Assembly (NCBI GenBank): GCA_003212535.1
Contig: QCPO01000001.1
Location: 155,452 to 219,451 of the forward strand
Reading direction: 5' to 3'
Length of the DNA stretch: 64,000 nt
Source of the DNA: Prochlorococcus sp. AG-436-O11
GTDB lineage: Bacteria > Cyanobacteriota > Cyanobacteriia > PCC-6307 > Cyanobiaceae
Made by a program: the position numbers and the translations under genes. Shown in pieces: positions 25,381 through 36,545 of this stretch; the first letter of the stretch is position 1, and each line of letters opens with the position of its first letter. A model generated the notes under the pieces. That model saw only the letters and a list, made by a program, of their open reading frames with translations. It did no database searches and was not told the origin of the DNA.

Positions 25381-26616
25381 CTAATTAAGAGTCTTTCTTG
25401 CACTAATAATACCAATAAAGCCTGTTGATTCTAATGAACATCTTAATAACATTCCAGTAATAAAAAAGGATGCAATTAATGAATTCCCGCCATAACTTAT
25501 AAAGGGTAATGGTAAGCCTGTAGTAGGCATTGATCCTGTTGTTACTGCTATGTGCATTATTGATTGACCTATTAATAATGTTCCAGATCCAATAGCAATT
25601 AATTTTGTGTAGTTATTTCTACACTTCAAGGCAATTCGTAAACTGATGTAAGAGAAAACCACTAAAAATGCTAAGAATAAAGTACATCCAAATAGGCCAA
25701 ATTCTTCTGCAAAGACTGCAAAAATAAAATCTGTGTACATAAAAGGTAAATATTGTAATTTCTGGATAGATAGACCAAACCCCTGACCAAAAAGACCACC
25801 TGAACCTATTGCTAATAAACTCTGAATCAATTGAAATCCGGAATCTTGTTGATCTTTCCAAGGATCAATAAATGATGTAACTCTTAGCTTTTGATATTCA
25901 TTATTAAGGATACTTATATATCCAGTAAAGAATCCTAATGAGGCAACAGATCCAAGTGAACTAAGTTTTACCCCTCCGCATAAACCCATAATCCAAAAAA
26001 GAATTCCGGTTAATCCGGCAGTACTTAAATTGGGTTGTTTAAGTATTAACAAAATTAATAAGCAAAAGGTGATTATGGTAATTAATTTTTTATCGTTTTT
26101 TACTAAATTCCAATGAGCGAAGAGGTTAGCTGACTCTAGAATCAAGAAAGGTTTAATTAATTCAGATGGTTGAAGACGTAAATTTCCAATTACTAACCAT
26201 CTAGAAGAACCATTAACTGTAATACCAGTTACGTTTGTGAGTAAAATTAAAAATAATAAAAAGTAGAAAATAATTTTTGAAAATTTTAAAAGATTTCTGA
26301 TGTTTGTATTAAGAACAAAATAAAAGACACACAAACCTGGAATAGTCCAAATAATTTGTTTCTTTAAATAGTACGCCCAATTTCCCATTTCCTTACTAGC
26401 TACCCACCAACTTGATGATCCAAGGATAAACAAACCTAAGATTGACCAAATACCAATAAACATTATGAGGATTTTTGCTTCATAAGGCCAAATTTTCCAA
26501 GGCAAAGGAATCAAAGATTCACTTAAATTATTGGAATTATTTTTCGCACTAGAATTAAAAGATTTTTTTCTTTTAAAAAGTCTTCTATATTTTATTTTTT
26601 CTTGACTTATCTCCAA
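25381..26616 (-). CDS. ftsW: Cell-division SEDS protein FtsW
   Basis: FtsW is the septal peptidoglycan glycosyltransferase partner of the division penicillin-binding protein. The 411-residue product has about ten membrane helices. The SEDS motifs are visible: GSSRWLVIGNLRLQPSELIK, then IAVTTGSMPTTGLPLPFISYGG. The first 45 residues are basic and cytoplasmic. It is the first gene of the minus-strand ftsW-ccdA-ccs1 run. FtsW rather than RodA is favoured by the long N-terminus and context. Confidence 0.93.
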   Translation of the reverse strand: MEISQEKIKYRRLFKRKKSFNSSAKNNSNNLSESLIPLPWKIWPYEAKILIMFIGIWSILGLFILGSSSWWVASKEMGNWAYYLKKQIIWTIPGLCVFYFVLNTNIRNLLKFSKIIFYFLLFLILLTNVTGITVNGSSRWLVIGNLRLQPSELIKPFLILESANLFAHWNLVKNDKKLITIITFCLLILLILKQPNLSTAGLTGILFWIMGLCGGVKLSSLGSVASLGFFTGYISILNNEYQKLRVTSFIDPWKDQQDSGFQLIQSLLAIGSGGLFGQGFGLSIQKLQYLPFMYTDFIFAVFAEEFGLFGCTLFLAFLVVFSYISLRIALKCRNNYTKLIAIGSGTLLIGQSIMHIAVTTGSMPTTGLPLPFISYGGNSLIASFFITGMLLRCSLESTGFIGIISARKTLN

Positions 26617-26737
26617 TTTGTCAGTTCTAGATATACTATTGAGACGTTAAATTAAGCCTTTGCCAAGTCTTTCAGCAATGTTTTTAAGTGTTTTAATATT
26701 AAATAATTAAATATTTATAACAGTTAAGTCATTTGAT

Positions 26738-26854
26738 ATGAACAAAAAAATATGTAATACATTCATCACAAATCTTAAGAATTCGCCTTATATAAGAAAA
26801 ACCCTAGCTAAATGGGCCCTCTCCATGATAGATTCCGTGAGTTTATATACTTAA
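26738..26854 (+). CDS. Possible small ORF upstream of the ATP synthase operon, 38 aa
   Basis: A short open frame (MNKKICNTFITNLKNSPYIR start, then a mixed tail) lies between divergent ftsW and atp1, 31 bases before atp1. No clear ribosome-binding site precedes it. It could be a leader peptide gene for the ATP operon or just untranslated leader. No family is recognised. Included at low confidence because it is the only coherent frame in this 270-base promoter region. Confidence 0.25.
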   Translation: MNKKICNTFITNLKNSPYIRKTLAKWALSMIDSVSLYT

Positions 26855-26885
26855 TTAAAACCATCTAGAGGGGGATTTCTAAGTT

Positions 26886-27362
26886 ATGTTCACATCAGTG
26901 GACTCAAATAGAAAAACAGTTGAACATCTTTCTAGCGAGAATGTTCAAAACCCTCAAGTCCTAGATAATTCATACATCAAAGAAAGTAAATCAGGTATTG
27001 CAAGTCAATTCGATAAATTACTTTCTAAAAATGATGAGTATACAAAATTGCAATTAACAATTTTTGGTATTACGTTTATCGTTTCTATCCTCATAGCATC
27101 TTTAACAGGAATTATTTTTGGATTTACTTTTGGTTTTAGCGTTTTTATAGGCGCCCTTGCTGGTATTTTTTACTTACGTTTGCTCGCTAAAAGTGTAGGA
27201 AAGATAGGTAGAGAATCGACAGGTGTATCAAAATTGCAACTTTTGGTTCCAGTTTGCCTCTTTCTTTTTGCAAGCAAGCTAGGATCTATTGAAATTTTCC
27301 CAGCAATGATAGGCTTTTTCATTTATAAGCCTTCTCTTATCTTTTATTTTTCACGTTCCTAA
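26886..27362 (+). CDS. atp1: ATP synthase protein I (Atp1/AtpI-like)
   Basis: Atp1 is a small membrane protein at the head of ATP synthase operons, thought to help c-ring assembly. The 158-residue product has an N-terminal hydrophilic region of about 50 residues and hydrophobic segments (LTIFGITFIVSILIASLTGI, FGFSVFIGALAGIFYLRLL, and two more short ones). A GAGGGGG stretch lies about 11 bases upstream of the ATG and is a strong ribosome-binding site. The first gene of the eight-gene operon that follows. Confidence 0.85.
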   Translation: MFTSVDSNRKTVEHLSSENVQNPQVLDNSYIKESKSGIASQFDKLLSKNDEYTKLQLTIFGITFIVSILIASLTGIIFGFTFGFSVFIGALAGIFYLRLLAKSVGKIGRESTGVSKLQLLVPVCLFLFASKLGSIEIFPAMIGFFIYKPSLIFYFSRS

Positions 27363-27407
27363 GTAAATTTTGTTTCATCAAAATTTAGTTATCTTTCTTA
27401 AAATCAA

Positions 27408-28133
27408 ATGTTCTTTAATTCCTTGCTAACAAATTTTGCAGCATTAGAAGTTGGTCAACATCTGTATTGGCAAATAGGAAATATAAGAATTCATGGACAA
27501 GTTTTTCTAACATCTTGGATTCTCTTGGGTGCATTATTAATTTTTATTTCCTTAGGAACTAAAAAAATGGAAAATGATCCGAAAGGATTACAAAACTTGC
27601 TTGAGTTTTTATGGGATTACATAAGAGATCTTGCTAGGACACAAATCGGAGAGAAAGTTTATAGAGATTGGATGCCATTTATAGGCACTTTATTCTTATT
27701 TGTATTCGTCAGTAATTGGGGAGGTGCTTTAATACCTTGGAGATTGATAAAGTTACCCAGTGGAGAATTAGGTGCCCCTACAGCAGATATTAATACCACT
27801 ATTGCATTAGCACTTTTGGTTTCATTGTCTTATTTTTATGCTGGTTTAAGTAACAAGGGTTGGAGATATTTTGAATATTATGTGCATCCAACGCCAATCA
27901 TGCTCCCATTTAAAATTTTAGAAGATTTTACTAAACCATTATCCCTATCTTTCAGGCTGTTTGGAAATATTTTGGCTGATGAACTTGTTGTAGGTGTTTT
28001 GGTGTTTCTAGTTCCTCTAATTTTACCAATACCTGTAATGTTCCTAGGTTTGTTTACAAGTGCAATTCAGGCGTTGATTTTTGCCACACTGGCTGCCTAT
28101 TACATTGGAGAAGCTGTTGAGGAACATCATTAG
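27408..28133 (+). CDS. atpB: ATP synthase subunit a
   Basis: Subunit a forms the two proton half-channels against the c-ring in the thylakoid membrane. At 241 residues it has the usual five or six helices. The key Arg is in [16 protein letters not shown] near residue 180, and the C-terminal partner helix ends [12 protein letters not shown]. The 167-base gap to atpE is unusual for this tight operon and holds two hairpins. Confidence 0.96.
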   Translation: MFFNSLLTNFAALEVGQHLYWQIGNIRIHGQVFLTSWILLGALLIFISLGTKKMENDPKGLQNLLEFLWDYIRDLARTQIGEKVYRDWMPFIGTLFLFVFVSNWGGALIPWRLIKLPSGELGAPTADINTTIALALLVSLSYFYAGLSNKGWRYFEYYVHPTPIMLPFKILEDFTKPLSLSFRLFGNILADELVVGVLVFLVPLILPIPVMFLGLFTSAIQALIFATLAAYYIGEAVEEHH

Positions 28134-28201
28134 CTTTCTATTAATAAATTCAGATCCTTTTACATAAGGGTCTGTAATCTGGCAAAATAGCTAATCGCGT
28201 A

Positions 28202-28240
28202 GGTCTGATAATATCAGGCCCATTCTTAAATCAAAGAATG
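28202..28240 (+). promoter_or_regulatory. Two adjacent hairpins in the atpB-atpE gap
   Basis: Two back-to-back inverted repeats: GGTCTGATA/ATATCAGGCC (28202-28220, with a G-T pair) and CATTCTT/AAGAATG (28221-28240). They lie about 60 bases before atpE. Inference: such structures could serve as a processing site or a 5' stabiliser that raises subunit c yield, since c is needed in many more copies than other subunits. Confidence 0.5.
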
Positions 28241-28282
28241 TCCAAGCGTGTATGACAAAAAAAGATTTATCACAAGTATTAA

Positions 28283-28546
<264 letters not shown>

Positions 28547-28551
28547 AAGTT

Positions 28552-28582
28552 AATATTGCTTCTATTTATTATTAGCAATATT
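28552..28582 (+). promoter_or_regulatory. Intercistronic stem-loop after atpE
   Basis: AATATTGCT at 28552-28560 pairs with AGCAATATT at 28574-28582, a perfect 9-bp stem with a 13-base loop, 6 bases after the atpE stop. There is no compact T-run immediately after, so it is more likely an RNA stability or partial-terminator element than a full terminator. Confidence 0.5.
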
Positions 28583-28615
28583 TAAATTTAAATTTTTTAA
28601 TTTTAACTGAATCAT

Positions 28616-29077
28616 ATGTTGGCCTTTAATTTTTTTGGTGCTACTGAAGGTGGATTATTTGATATAAATGCCACTTTGCCATTAATGGCAATACAAGTAG
28701 TTGCCCTTACTTACATTTTAAATGCTCTTTTTTTTAAGCCAGTTGGCAATGTTGTTGAAAAAAGAGAAAAATTTGTAAGTAATAATATTCTTGAGGCCAA
28801 AAATAAACTTTCAGAAGTTGAAAAATTGGAGTCTGATCTACTAAGTCAGCTTCAAAGTGCTCGTTCTGAAGCCCAAAGAATTGTGAGTGACGCTGAAAAT
28901 GAATCTGACAAGCTTTATAAAGAAGCACTAGAACTTGCTAATAATGAAGCAAATGCTTCAAAAGAGAAAGCAAGACTAGAAATTGAAAGTCAGACATCGG
29001 CAGCCCGTGAACAACTTTCTAAGCAAGCGACAGATTTGAGCGAACTTATTGTTAATAGATTGATTTTAGAAAAATGA
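28616..29077 (+). CDS. atpF2: ATP synthase subunit b' (b-prime)
   Basis: The peripheral stalk of photosynthetic ATP synthases is a b/b' heterodimer. This 153-residue protein has one N-terminal membrane helix ([20 protein letters not shown]) followed by a long coiled coil rich in Glu, Lys and Ala. It overlaps atpF by 4 bases. The short soluble N-terminus before the helix distinguishes b' from b. Also called atpG in older cyanobacterial naming. Confidence 0.93.
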   Translation: MLAFNFFGATEGGLFDINATLPLMAIQVVALTYILNALFFKPVGNVVEKREKFVSNNILEAKNKLSEVEKLESDLLSQLQSARSEAQRIVSDAENESDKLYKEALELANNEANASKEKARLEIESQTSAAREQLSKQATDLSELIVNRLILEK

Positions 29078-29586
29078 ATTTACCTCTTTTAGCTACAGAA
29101 GGTTTTGGATTAAATCTGAATTTATTCGAAACTAATATTCTTAATTGGGCTGTAGTGATTTTTGGACTTTATAAGTTTTTGCCTGGTTTCCTAGGTAAAA
29201 TGCTTCAAAAAAGAAGAGAGGGAATCCTTCTTGAATTAAAAGATGCAGAAGATCGACTTCTTAAGGCTACAAAAGCTTTGGAAAAAGCCAAGACTGACTT
29301 ATCTTTAGCAGAAGAAAAGGCTAGTCAGATAAAGTCGGATTCTCTTAAAAGATCTGAATCAATCAGGATGGAAAGCGAGAAAAAAGCTATTGAAGAGATG
29401 GCACGAATTAAACAAAGTGCAATTTCTGATGAAAGCTCAGAAGCTTCTAGGGCAACATCTCAACTTCGAAAAGAAGCTGTGGAACTTGCAATTAAAAAAG
29501 CTTTAGATTCTCTGCCAAATAGACTTGATCAAACAACTCAGGAAAATTTGGTGACTCAATCCATTAATAATATTGAGGTGAATTAA
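29074..29586 (+). CDS. atpF: ATP synthase subunit b
   Basis: This is the second stalk subunit, 170 residues. The single helix ([20 protein letters not shown]) is followed by [22 protein letters not shown], the classic b-subunit hinge, and a coiled coil to the C-terminus. It overlaps atpF2 by 4 bases and atpH by 1 base (stop/start overlap), indicating coupled translation that keeps stalk subunits in ratio. Confidence 0.95.
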   Translation: MNLPLLATEGFGLNLNLFETNILNWAVVIFGLYKFLPGFLGKMLQKRREGILLELKDAEDRLLKATKALEKAKTDLSLAEEKASQIKSDSLKRSESIRMESEKKAIEEMARIKQSAISDESSEASRATSQLRKEAVELAIKKALDSLPNRLDQTTQENLVTQSINNIEVN

Positions 29587-30128
29587 TGCCACTTTTAAAT
29601 TCAATTACTACGCCATATGCAGAAGCATTACTTCAGGTTGTAAATGAAAATGACCAAACTGAAGAGATGGTCTCAGAGGTTAAACAGCTTTTGGCATTAA
29701 TAAACGATTCACCTGAATTGGGAAAGGCATTCTCCTCCCCAGTTTTAGAGACAGAGGCTAAGAAAAAAATCATTATTGAACTTTTTTCAGATAAGATTAA
29801 CTCCTCCTTATTTAATTTCTTGAAATTATTGGCCGATAGGCAAAGAATTGGAATTCTTACTTCAATTCTCAATAGATTTTTAGAAATCTACAGAGAAAAT
29901 AGTAATATTGCTTTGGCAACTGTTACTTCTGCTGTAGAGCTTACTGATGAACAGAAAGGTTTAATTACCAAAAAGATCATCAAGATTGCTGGAACCGAAA
30001 AATTAGAACTTGTAACTAAAACCGATCCATCTCTTATTGGTGGCTTCGTCGCGAGTGTAGGATCTAAAGTAATTGATGCAAGTCTTGCCTCACAAATCAG
30101 AAAACTTGGTTTATCACTTTCCAAGTAA
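29586..30128 (+). CDS. atpH: ATP synthase subunit delta
   Basis: Delta (OSCP) joins the stalk to the top of the alpha-beta hexamer. The 180-residue product has the N-terminal helical domain (ITTPYAEALLQVVNENDQ) and the C-terminal signature TDPSLIGGFVASVGSKVIDAS. Usual length. It sits between atpF and atpA with a 30-base gap before atpA. Confidence 0.95.
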   Translation: MPLLNSITTPYAEALLQVVNENDQTEEMVSEVKQLLALINDSPELGKAFSSPVLETEAKKKIIIELFSDKINSSLFNFLKLLADRQRIGILTSILNRFLEIYRENSNIALATVTSAVELTDEQKGLITKKIIKIAGTEKLELVTKTDPSLIGGFVASVGSKVIDASLASQIRKLGLSLSK

Positions 30129-30146
30129 ATTTTAAATCAACCTTAA

Positions 30147-31676
<1,530 letters not shown>

Positions 31677-31695
31677 ATTTATTTAAGGAAATATC

Positions 31696-32646
31696 ATGGC
31701 AAATCTTAAAGAAATTAGGGATCGAATTGTTTCTGTTAAAAATACTCGAAAAATAACAGAAGCTATGAGATTAGTTGCAGCTGCAAAAGTTAGGAGGGCA
31801 CAAGATCAAGTTCTAAAAAGTAGACCTTTTGCTGATAAACTTGCTCGTGTTTTGGAGAATATTCAATCGAGAGTTCAGTTTGAAGCTGTAGATTCTCCTC
31901 TTTTATCCAAAAGAGATGTGAAAACAATTTCTTTGGTATGCATAACTGCTGATAGAGGATTATGTGGAGGATACAATACCAACATAATCAAGAAGGTAGA
32001 AATTAGGTACGCAGAATTGATTAAACAAGGTTTCCAACCGAATTTGATTTTAGTTGGTAAAAAGGCAATAGCTTACTTCCAAAATAGAAAAGATAGATAC
32101 ATAATAAAAAGTACATTCAAAGAGCTAGAACAGGTACCAACAGCCAAAGATTCTGAAGGTATAACCAGTGAAGTCTTAGCTGAATTCTTATCAGAAAGTG
32201 CTGATAGGGTAGAGATTATTTATACTAAATTCATCACCCTTGTAAGTTGTGCACCAGTAGTTCAAACATTGTTGCCACTAGATCCGCAAGGTATCGCAGA
32301 TGAAAACGATGAGATTTTTAGGTTAACAACTAAAGATAGTAAGTTACTTGTTGAGAAATCAAATATTGCAAAAAGTGATTCAGAGAAATTACCATCAGAT
32401 ATTGTTTTTGAGCAAAGTCCAGATCAATTGTTAGATTCTTTATTGCCATTGTATTTACAAAATCAAGTCCTCAGAGCTCTTCAAGAGTCAGCAGCTTCAG
32501 AACTTGCTTGTAGGATGACTGCTATGAATAATGCAAGTGATAATGCTAAAGAATTGGCAAGTACTTTAAATCTTACTTATAACAAAGCTAGACAGGCTGC
32601 TATTACTCAGGAGATATTAGAAGTCGTTGGAGGTTCAGCAGTTTAG
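31696..32646 (+). CDS. atpG: ATP synthase subunit gamma
   Basis: The rotor shaft of F1. The N-terminal helix ([20 protein letters not shown]) and C-terminal helix ([20 protein letters not shown]) are conserved. At 316 residues it is longer than the E. coli protein, in line with the extra central loop of photosynthetic gamma subunits that limits ATP hydrolysis in the dark. An AAGGAAAT ribosome-binding site precedes the ATG. Last ATP synthase gene in this operon; also called atpC in cyanobacterial naming. Confidence 0.96.
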   Translation: MANLKEIRDRIVSVKNTRKITEAMRLVAAAKVRRAQDQVLKSRPFADKLARVLENIQSRVQFEAVDSPLLSKRDVKTISLVCITADRGLCGGYNTNIIKKVEIRYAELIKQGFQPNLILVGKKAIAYFQNRKDRYIIKSTFKELEQVPTAKDSEGITSEVLAEFLSESADRVEIIYTKFITLVSCAPVVQTLLPLDPQGIADENDEIFRLTTKDSKLLVEKSNIAKSDSEKLPSDIVFEQSPDQLLDSLLPLYLQNQVLRALQESAASELACRMTAMNNASDNAKELASTLNLTYNKARQAAITQEILEVVGGSAV

Positions 32647-32659
32647 TTAAATTTTAAAA

Positions 32660-32986
32660 ATGTCTGAATTTAATATCAAAGTTCAATTTGGTGAGAAAAC
32701 CTATAATTTTTCATGTCCTGAAGATCAAGATATTATTTCAGCTGCTAAAGCTAATGGAATCGAGTTGCCAAGTAGTTGTTGTTCAGGAGTTTGTACAAGT
32801 TGTGCATCAATGGTGGTTGATGGATCCATTGATCAGGAAGATGCTATGGGATTAAACGACGATTTAAGGGAAAAGGGTTTCGCCCTTTTATGTGTGGCGT
32901 ATCCAAAGTCAGATTTAAATATTCTTATAGGTGATGAAGTTGAAGATAATTTATATAATGATCAGTTTGGTAAGTATCAAAAATGA
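32660..32986 (+). CDS. 2Fe-2S ferredoxin, plant type
   Basis: A 108-residue ferredoxin with cluster ligands in SSCCSGVCTSC (C40 or C41, C45, C48) and C78 in ALLCVAYP. The C-x4-C-x2-C-x29-C spacing is that of plant-type ferredoxins. The acidic surface is typical, and a C-terminal tail of about 20 residues extends past the usual end, as in alternative ferredoxins of the FdC type. It follows gamma after 13 bases and overlaps the next small gene by 4 bases. Electron partner unknown. Confidence 0.9.
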   Translation: MSEFNIKVQFGEKTYNFSCPEDQDIISAAKANGIELPSSCCSGVCTSCASMVVDGSIDQEDAMGLNDDLREKGFALLCVAYPKSDLNILIGDEVEDNLYNDQFGKYQK

Positions 32987-33174
32987 AATTAATTAAGGTT
33001 GATTTTTATTTAGATTGGCCAGTTTCAATAGAAGTTATAAATTTAAGGAAATATGTGATGAAAAATTTGATGAAAAAAGGCGAAGTAATTCGATGGTCAA
33101 TTATCGATATCCAAAATTCAAAGGACTCTTTCGATACAAAAAAACTAAGGATTCATGCTGTTTTAGCTAATTAA
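32983..33174 (+). CDS. Small conserved protein, 63 aa, unknown function
   Basis: The ORF overlaps the ferredoxin stop by 4 bases (ATGA), so translation is coupled. It reads MKLIKVDFYLDWPVSIEVIN and then a basic region KNLMKKGEVIRWSIIDI. It has a mixed beta pattern without signal peptide or membrane helix. No family is recognised. Genetic coupling suggests it works with the ferredoxin, for example as an adaptor, but this is inference. Confidence 0.72.
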   Translation: MKLIKVDFYLDWPVSIEVINLRKYVMKNLMKKGEVIRWSIIDIQNSKDSFDTKKLRIHAVLAN

Positions 33175-33205
33175 ATAGCTATATAAAAATGCAATAGTTT
33201 TATTA

Positions 33206-34264
33206 ATGGAAAAATCACCCACAATATTCATTGTTCCAACTGGGATTGGCTGCGAGATAGGAGGATTCGCAGGCGATGCACTCCCAACTGCCAGATTATT
33301 AGCATCTGCAAGTGGATGTTTAATTACGCATCCAAATGTCATGAATGGTGCTACTCTTTCTGAAAAAGATAGCAAAATATTATATGTAGAGGGTTACAGT
33401 TTAGATCGATTCGCTAGAGGAGAAATTGGCCTTAAAAGTGTAAAACAACAGAAAATTGGAATAATTTTTGATTCAGGCATTGAACATGCAATATTAATAA
33501 GACATTTACAAGTTGCTGATGCATGCGTTGCTACTTTAGGTATTAATGTTGATTCTTATGTACTAACTAAAAAACCTTTAAGTATAGTTATTGATTCTGA
33601 TACTTCAAAAATGAGTGGAGGAGTCATTGAGAATCCTGATACTTTAATTGAAGCTGGCAAAACTTTAATAGAAAAAGGAGTAACGGCAATAGCAATAGTG
33701 GCTAAATTTCCCGATGATTCAGATTCGAAAGACACAAATGCCTACAGAGAGGGCAAAGGAATTGATCCTATTTCTGGAGTTGAGGCTATAATTAGTCACT
33801 TGGTAAGTAAATTTCTAAAAGTTCCATGTGCGCATGCACCAGCCTTAACTCCACTTGAGCTGAATGAAAAATTAGATCCTCGCGCTGCTTCAGAAGAGAT
33901 AGGATACACATTTTTGCCATCAGTATTGATTGGCTTAAGCAATGCCCCAGATCTTATTGAAATACCCAACAAAAATAAATTTATTACTTTACACCCTAAT
34001 CAACTTGAATCCATAGTTGTTCCACATGGTGCCCTTGGTGGCGAAGCAGTATTAGCTTGTGTTGAAAGAGGGTTAAATATTATTTCTGTAAAAAATCAAA
34101 ATACACTAAAAGTTACTAATCAATTTTTAAATTATCCTAAGTTTATTGAAGTAAATAATTATTTAGAGGCTGCTGGCATAATTCTCTCCATAAAAAAAGG
34201 TATTAATCTAAGTTCCATTAAAAGGCCTTTAAAAAAAATCCAAGAAATATCCTTCAATGATTAA
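33206..34264 (+). CDS. DUF3326 family protein
   Basis: A 352-residue protein conserved in cyanobacteria and plants. It starts KSPTIFIVPTGIGCEIGGFAGD and contains LIVSHPNVMNGA-like text (CLITHPNVMNGATLS) and PCAHAPALTP, all typical for DUF3326. Asp/His-rich blocks near HAPA and GALGGEAVL suggest an enzyme, but no reaction is established. It ends overlapping convergent nadE by 4 bases. Confidence 0.88.
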   Translation: MEKSPTIFIVPTGIGCEIGGFAGDALPTARLLASASGCLITHPNVMNGATLSEKDSKILYVEGYSLDRFARGEIGLKSVKQQKIGIIFDSGIEHAILIRHLQVADACVATLGINVDSYVLTKKPLSIVIDSDTSKMSGGVIENPDTLIEAGKTLIEKGVTAIAIVAKFPDDSDSKDTNAYREGKGIDPISGVEAIISHLVSKFLKVPCAHAPALTPLELNEKLDPRAASEEIGYTFLPSVLIGLSNAPDLIEIPNKNKFITLHPNQLESIVVPHGALGGEAVLACVERGLNIISVKNQNTLKVTNQFLNYPKFIEVNNYLEAAGIILSIKKGINLSSIKRPLKKIQEISFND

Positions 34265-35958
34265 GATGATATAGCGATTGGTACTCTCCAATCACTACCT
34301 AATGATTGACTGCTTAATTTGAGAATGGGAGGAGCTTGCTTTCTTTTGAATTCAGATTTTTTAATAAGTGAGATTATTTGCAAAATAAGTTCCTTTTTAT
34401 GACCATCTTTTACAAGAAGCTTGAAATCTTTTTTCTCTTCAATAATGCTTTTAAGAATATTGTCCAATATGGAATAAGGAGGGAGAGAATCAGTGTCTAA
34501 TTGGTTAGGACCTAATTCTGCGCTTGGAGCCTTTAAACGAATATTATCACCAATTATTTTAATATTTTTATTTAAATTATGCAGTTTTCTATGATTTTTT
34601 GAATCATCACTATCAAGCCAATCACATAATTTAAAAACATTAGTTTTATATAAATCCCCAATTACTGACAAGCCTCCATTCATATCGCCATATAGTGTGC
34701 AATATCCAACTGCTAGTTCTGATTTATTACCAGTGGAGAGTAATAAATGCTTTTCTTGATTTGCTAAAGCCATTAAAAGCGTTCCTCTGATCCTTGATTG
34801 AATATTTTGATTAGTTATTCCTTCTGCCTTAAAATTTAAGCTTTTTATAAAAGATTCTTCAAAAGAGGTCATAACATTCTCAATTGAGATGGTATTAAGA
34901 TTTATCTTTAGTCTTCTTGCTAGATTTTTTGCATCACTTTTGGAATGATCGGAACTCCATTTTGAGGGCATTGAGACGCAATATATATTTTCACTTCCAA
35001 GAGCAGCTGTTGCGATTACTGAGACAAGCGCCGAATCAATTCCACCGCTTAATCCAATTAAAGCTGTTCTAAATCCACATTTTTTAGCATAATCTCTTAC
35101 TCCCAAAACTAACGCATCAAAAACAGATGATATTTCATCGTATTTGAATTTAGCTATTGTTTCCTTTGGTTGGTCAATTTGCCAACTTGAAAAATCTTCT
35201 GAAAAAGCTTTTAATTGTTTTATTTTAGATCCATTCTTATCAAAAATAAAACTATTACCATCAAAGATTAAATTATCATTTGCCCCAACTTGGTTAATAT
35301 AAATTAAAGGAACTTTAAGGTATTTAGCAGCAAAACTTGAAACTTTTGATCTAAGCTCTAACTTTTTGAATGTATATGGCGAAGCAGATAAATTCAATAA
35401 AATATTAATATTTTTGCTCTTCAACTCAGAAATAGGATTTTTTTTGTGAATTCCCCTACCCTCGATATCCTTGTTAACCCATAAATCTTCGCATATTGTA
35501 ATCCCAAGTTTCCAAGTTTTATTTTTAATTTTTTTTGTTAATACAGATACTTTCTGCTCTGATCTAAAATATCTCTTCTCATCAAATACTTCATAAGTGG
35601 GGAGAATAATTTTACGTGCAATTATTTTCCATTTTCCACCTTCAATTAACGCAATAGAATTATAAAGATTCGGGAAAAAAGAATCTTTTATAATTTCTGC
35701 TATCCCAATTGCGATACTCAAGTCGTCATATTTTTTCTCAATATCACAGGCTAATTGGTCAAGTATTTGATATTGATTTTCCACTAAGTTTCTTTTGAGA
35801 AGTAAATCTTTAGCTGGATAGCCCCATAAAGATAATTCTGGTGTAAGAATTAAATCAGCAGAATTTGAGTAAGCCTGAGCTGCAACATTAAGTATTTTTT
35901 TTGCATTGCCCTCTAAATCTCCAACAATTGGATTGATTTGAGCAAGAAAAAATTTCAT
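34261..35958 (-). CDS. nadE: Glutamine-dependent NAD+ synthetase
   Basis: NadE makes NAD from deamido-NAD, ATP and glutamine. The 565-residue protein is the two-domain form. The N-terminal amidase has the Glu site in LTPELSLWGYPAKD, and the nucleophile Cys in LGITICEDLWVN. The C-terminal synthetase has the PP-loop IGLSGGIDSALV near residue 305. Next to nadD (8 bases apart), so both last steps of NAD synthesis are encoded together. Confidence 0.96.
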   Translation of the reverse strand: MKFFLAQINPIVGDLEGNAKKILNVAAQAYSNSADLILTPELSLWGYPAKDLLLKRNLVENQYQILDQLACDIEKKYDDLSIAIGIAEIIKDSFFPNLYNSIALIEGGKWKIIARKIILPTYEVFDEKRYFRSEQKVSVLTKKIKNKTWKLGITICEDLWVNKDIEGRGIHKKNPISELKSKNINILLNLSASPYTFKKLELRSKVSSFAAKYLKVPLIYINQVGANDNLIFDGNSFIFDKNGSKIKQLKAFSEDFSSWQIDQPKETIAKFKYDEISSVFDALVLGVRDYAKKCGFRTALIGLSGGIDSALVSVIATAALGSENIYCVSMPSKWSSDHSKSDAKNLARRLKINLNTISIENVMTSFEESFIKSLNFKAEGITNQNIQSRIRGTLLMALANQEKHLLLSTGNKSELAVGYCTLYGDMNGGLSVIGDLYKTNVFKLCDWLDSDDSKNHRKLHNLNKNIKIIGDNIRLKAPSAELGPNQLDTDSLPPYSILDNILKSIIEEKKDFKLLVKDGHKKELILQIISLIKKSEFKRKQAPPILKLSSQSLGSDWRVPIAISS

Positions 35959-35966
35959 TCAACTAA

Positions 35967-36545
35967 TTATGTGGATATATATAAATTATGCTTCTTCACA
36001 ATATCTATTAAAGATTTTGGTAAATTAGAATAATTGGTATTTAATCTAACCATAGAACTTGAAATATTTGGAATATTTAATGAAGAAATTTCAAAATTAA
36101 CTTTATAATTTTTCAACATTTTCAGAGCATTTGATTCAATAGCATACCCTTCTCTTTGAATTATCAAGAAACTTACTTCCTTAATAATTGTCTCAAAACT
36201 TTTCCAAGAGAAAATATCTCCAATTAAATCACTTCCTATTACAAAATCTAAGTTATTTAAGTCATAAATATTTTTACACTTTTTGATAGATTGGATTGCC
36301 CATTGACTACTAATTTCTTGATTAAATATTATTTTTGGATTATTTAAATCTTCAATTAAAGTTTTTAATAAAAGACTTCGAAATGAGATATCTTCTTTAT
36401 GTTTTTTGTGTGGATTATTGCTTGCATAAGTAATGGTAAAAGAATAAATTTTGGATAATTCTTCGAGAATCTTTTTATGGCCAATAGTTGGTGGGTCTGC
36501 ACTAGTGCCAAAAATGGCAATGCGTTGTTTTTTATTGAATTTCAA
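35967..36545 (-). CDS. nadD: Nicotinate-nucleotide adenylyltransferase
   Basis: NadD adenylates nicotinate mononucleotide, giving the substrate of NadE. The 192-residue protein has the nucleotidyltransferase motif FGTSADPPTIGHKKI near residue 13-27, with T-x-x-H as TIGH. The C-terminal ISSSMVRLN corresponds to the ISSTxIR signature. It overlaps the upstream GTPase gene by 4 bases. Confidence 0.93.
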   Translation of the reverse strand: MKFNKKQRIAIFGTSADPPTIGHKKILEELSKIYSFTITYASNNPHKKHKEDISFRSLLLKTLIEDLNNPKIIFNQEISSQWAIQSIKKCKNIYDLNNLDFVIGSDLIGDIFSWKSFETIIKEVSFLIIQREGYAIESNALKMLKNYKVNFEISSLNIPNISSSMVRLNTNYSNLPKSLIDIVKKHNLYIST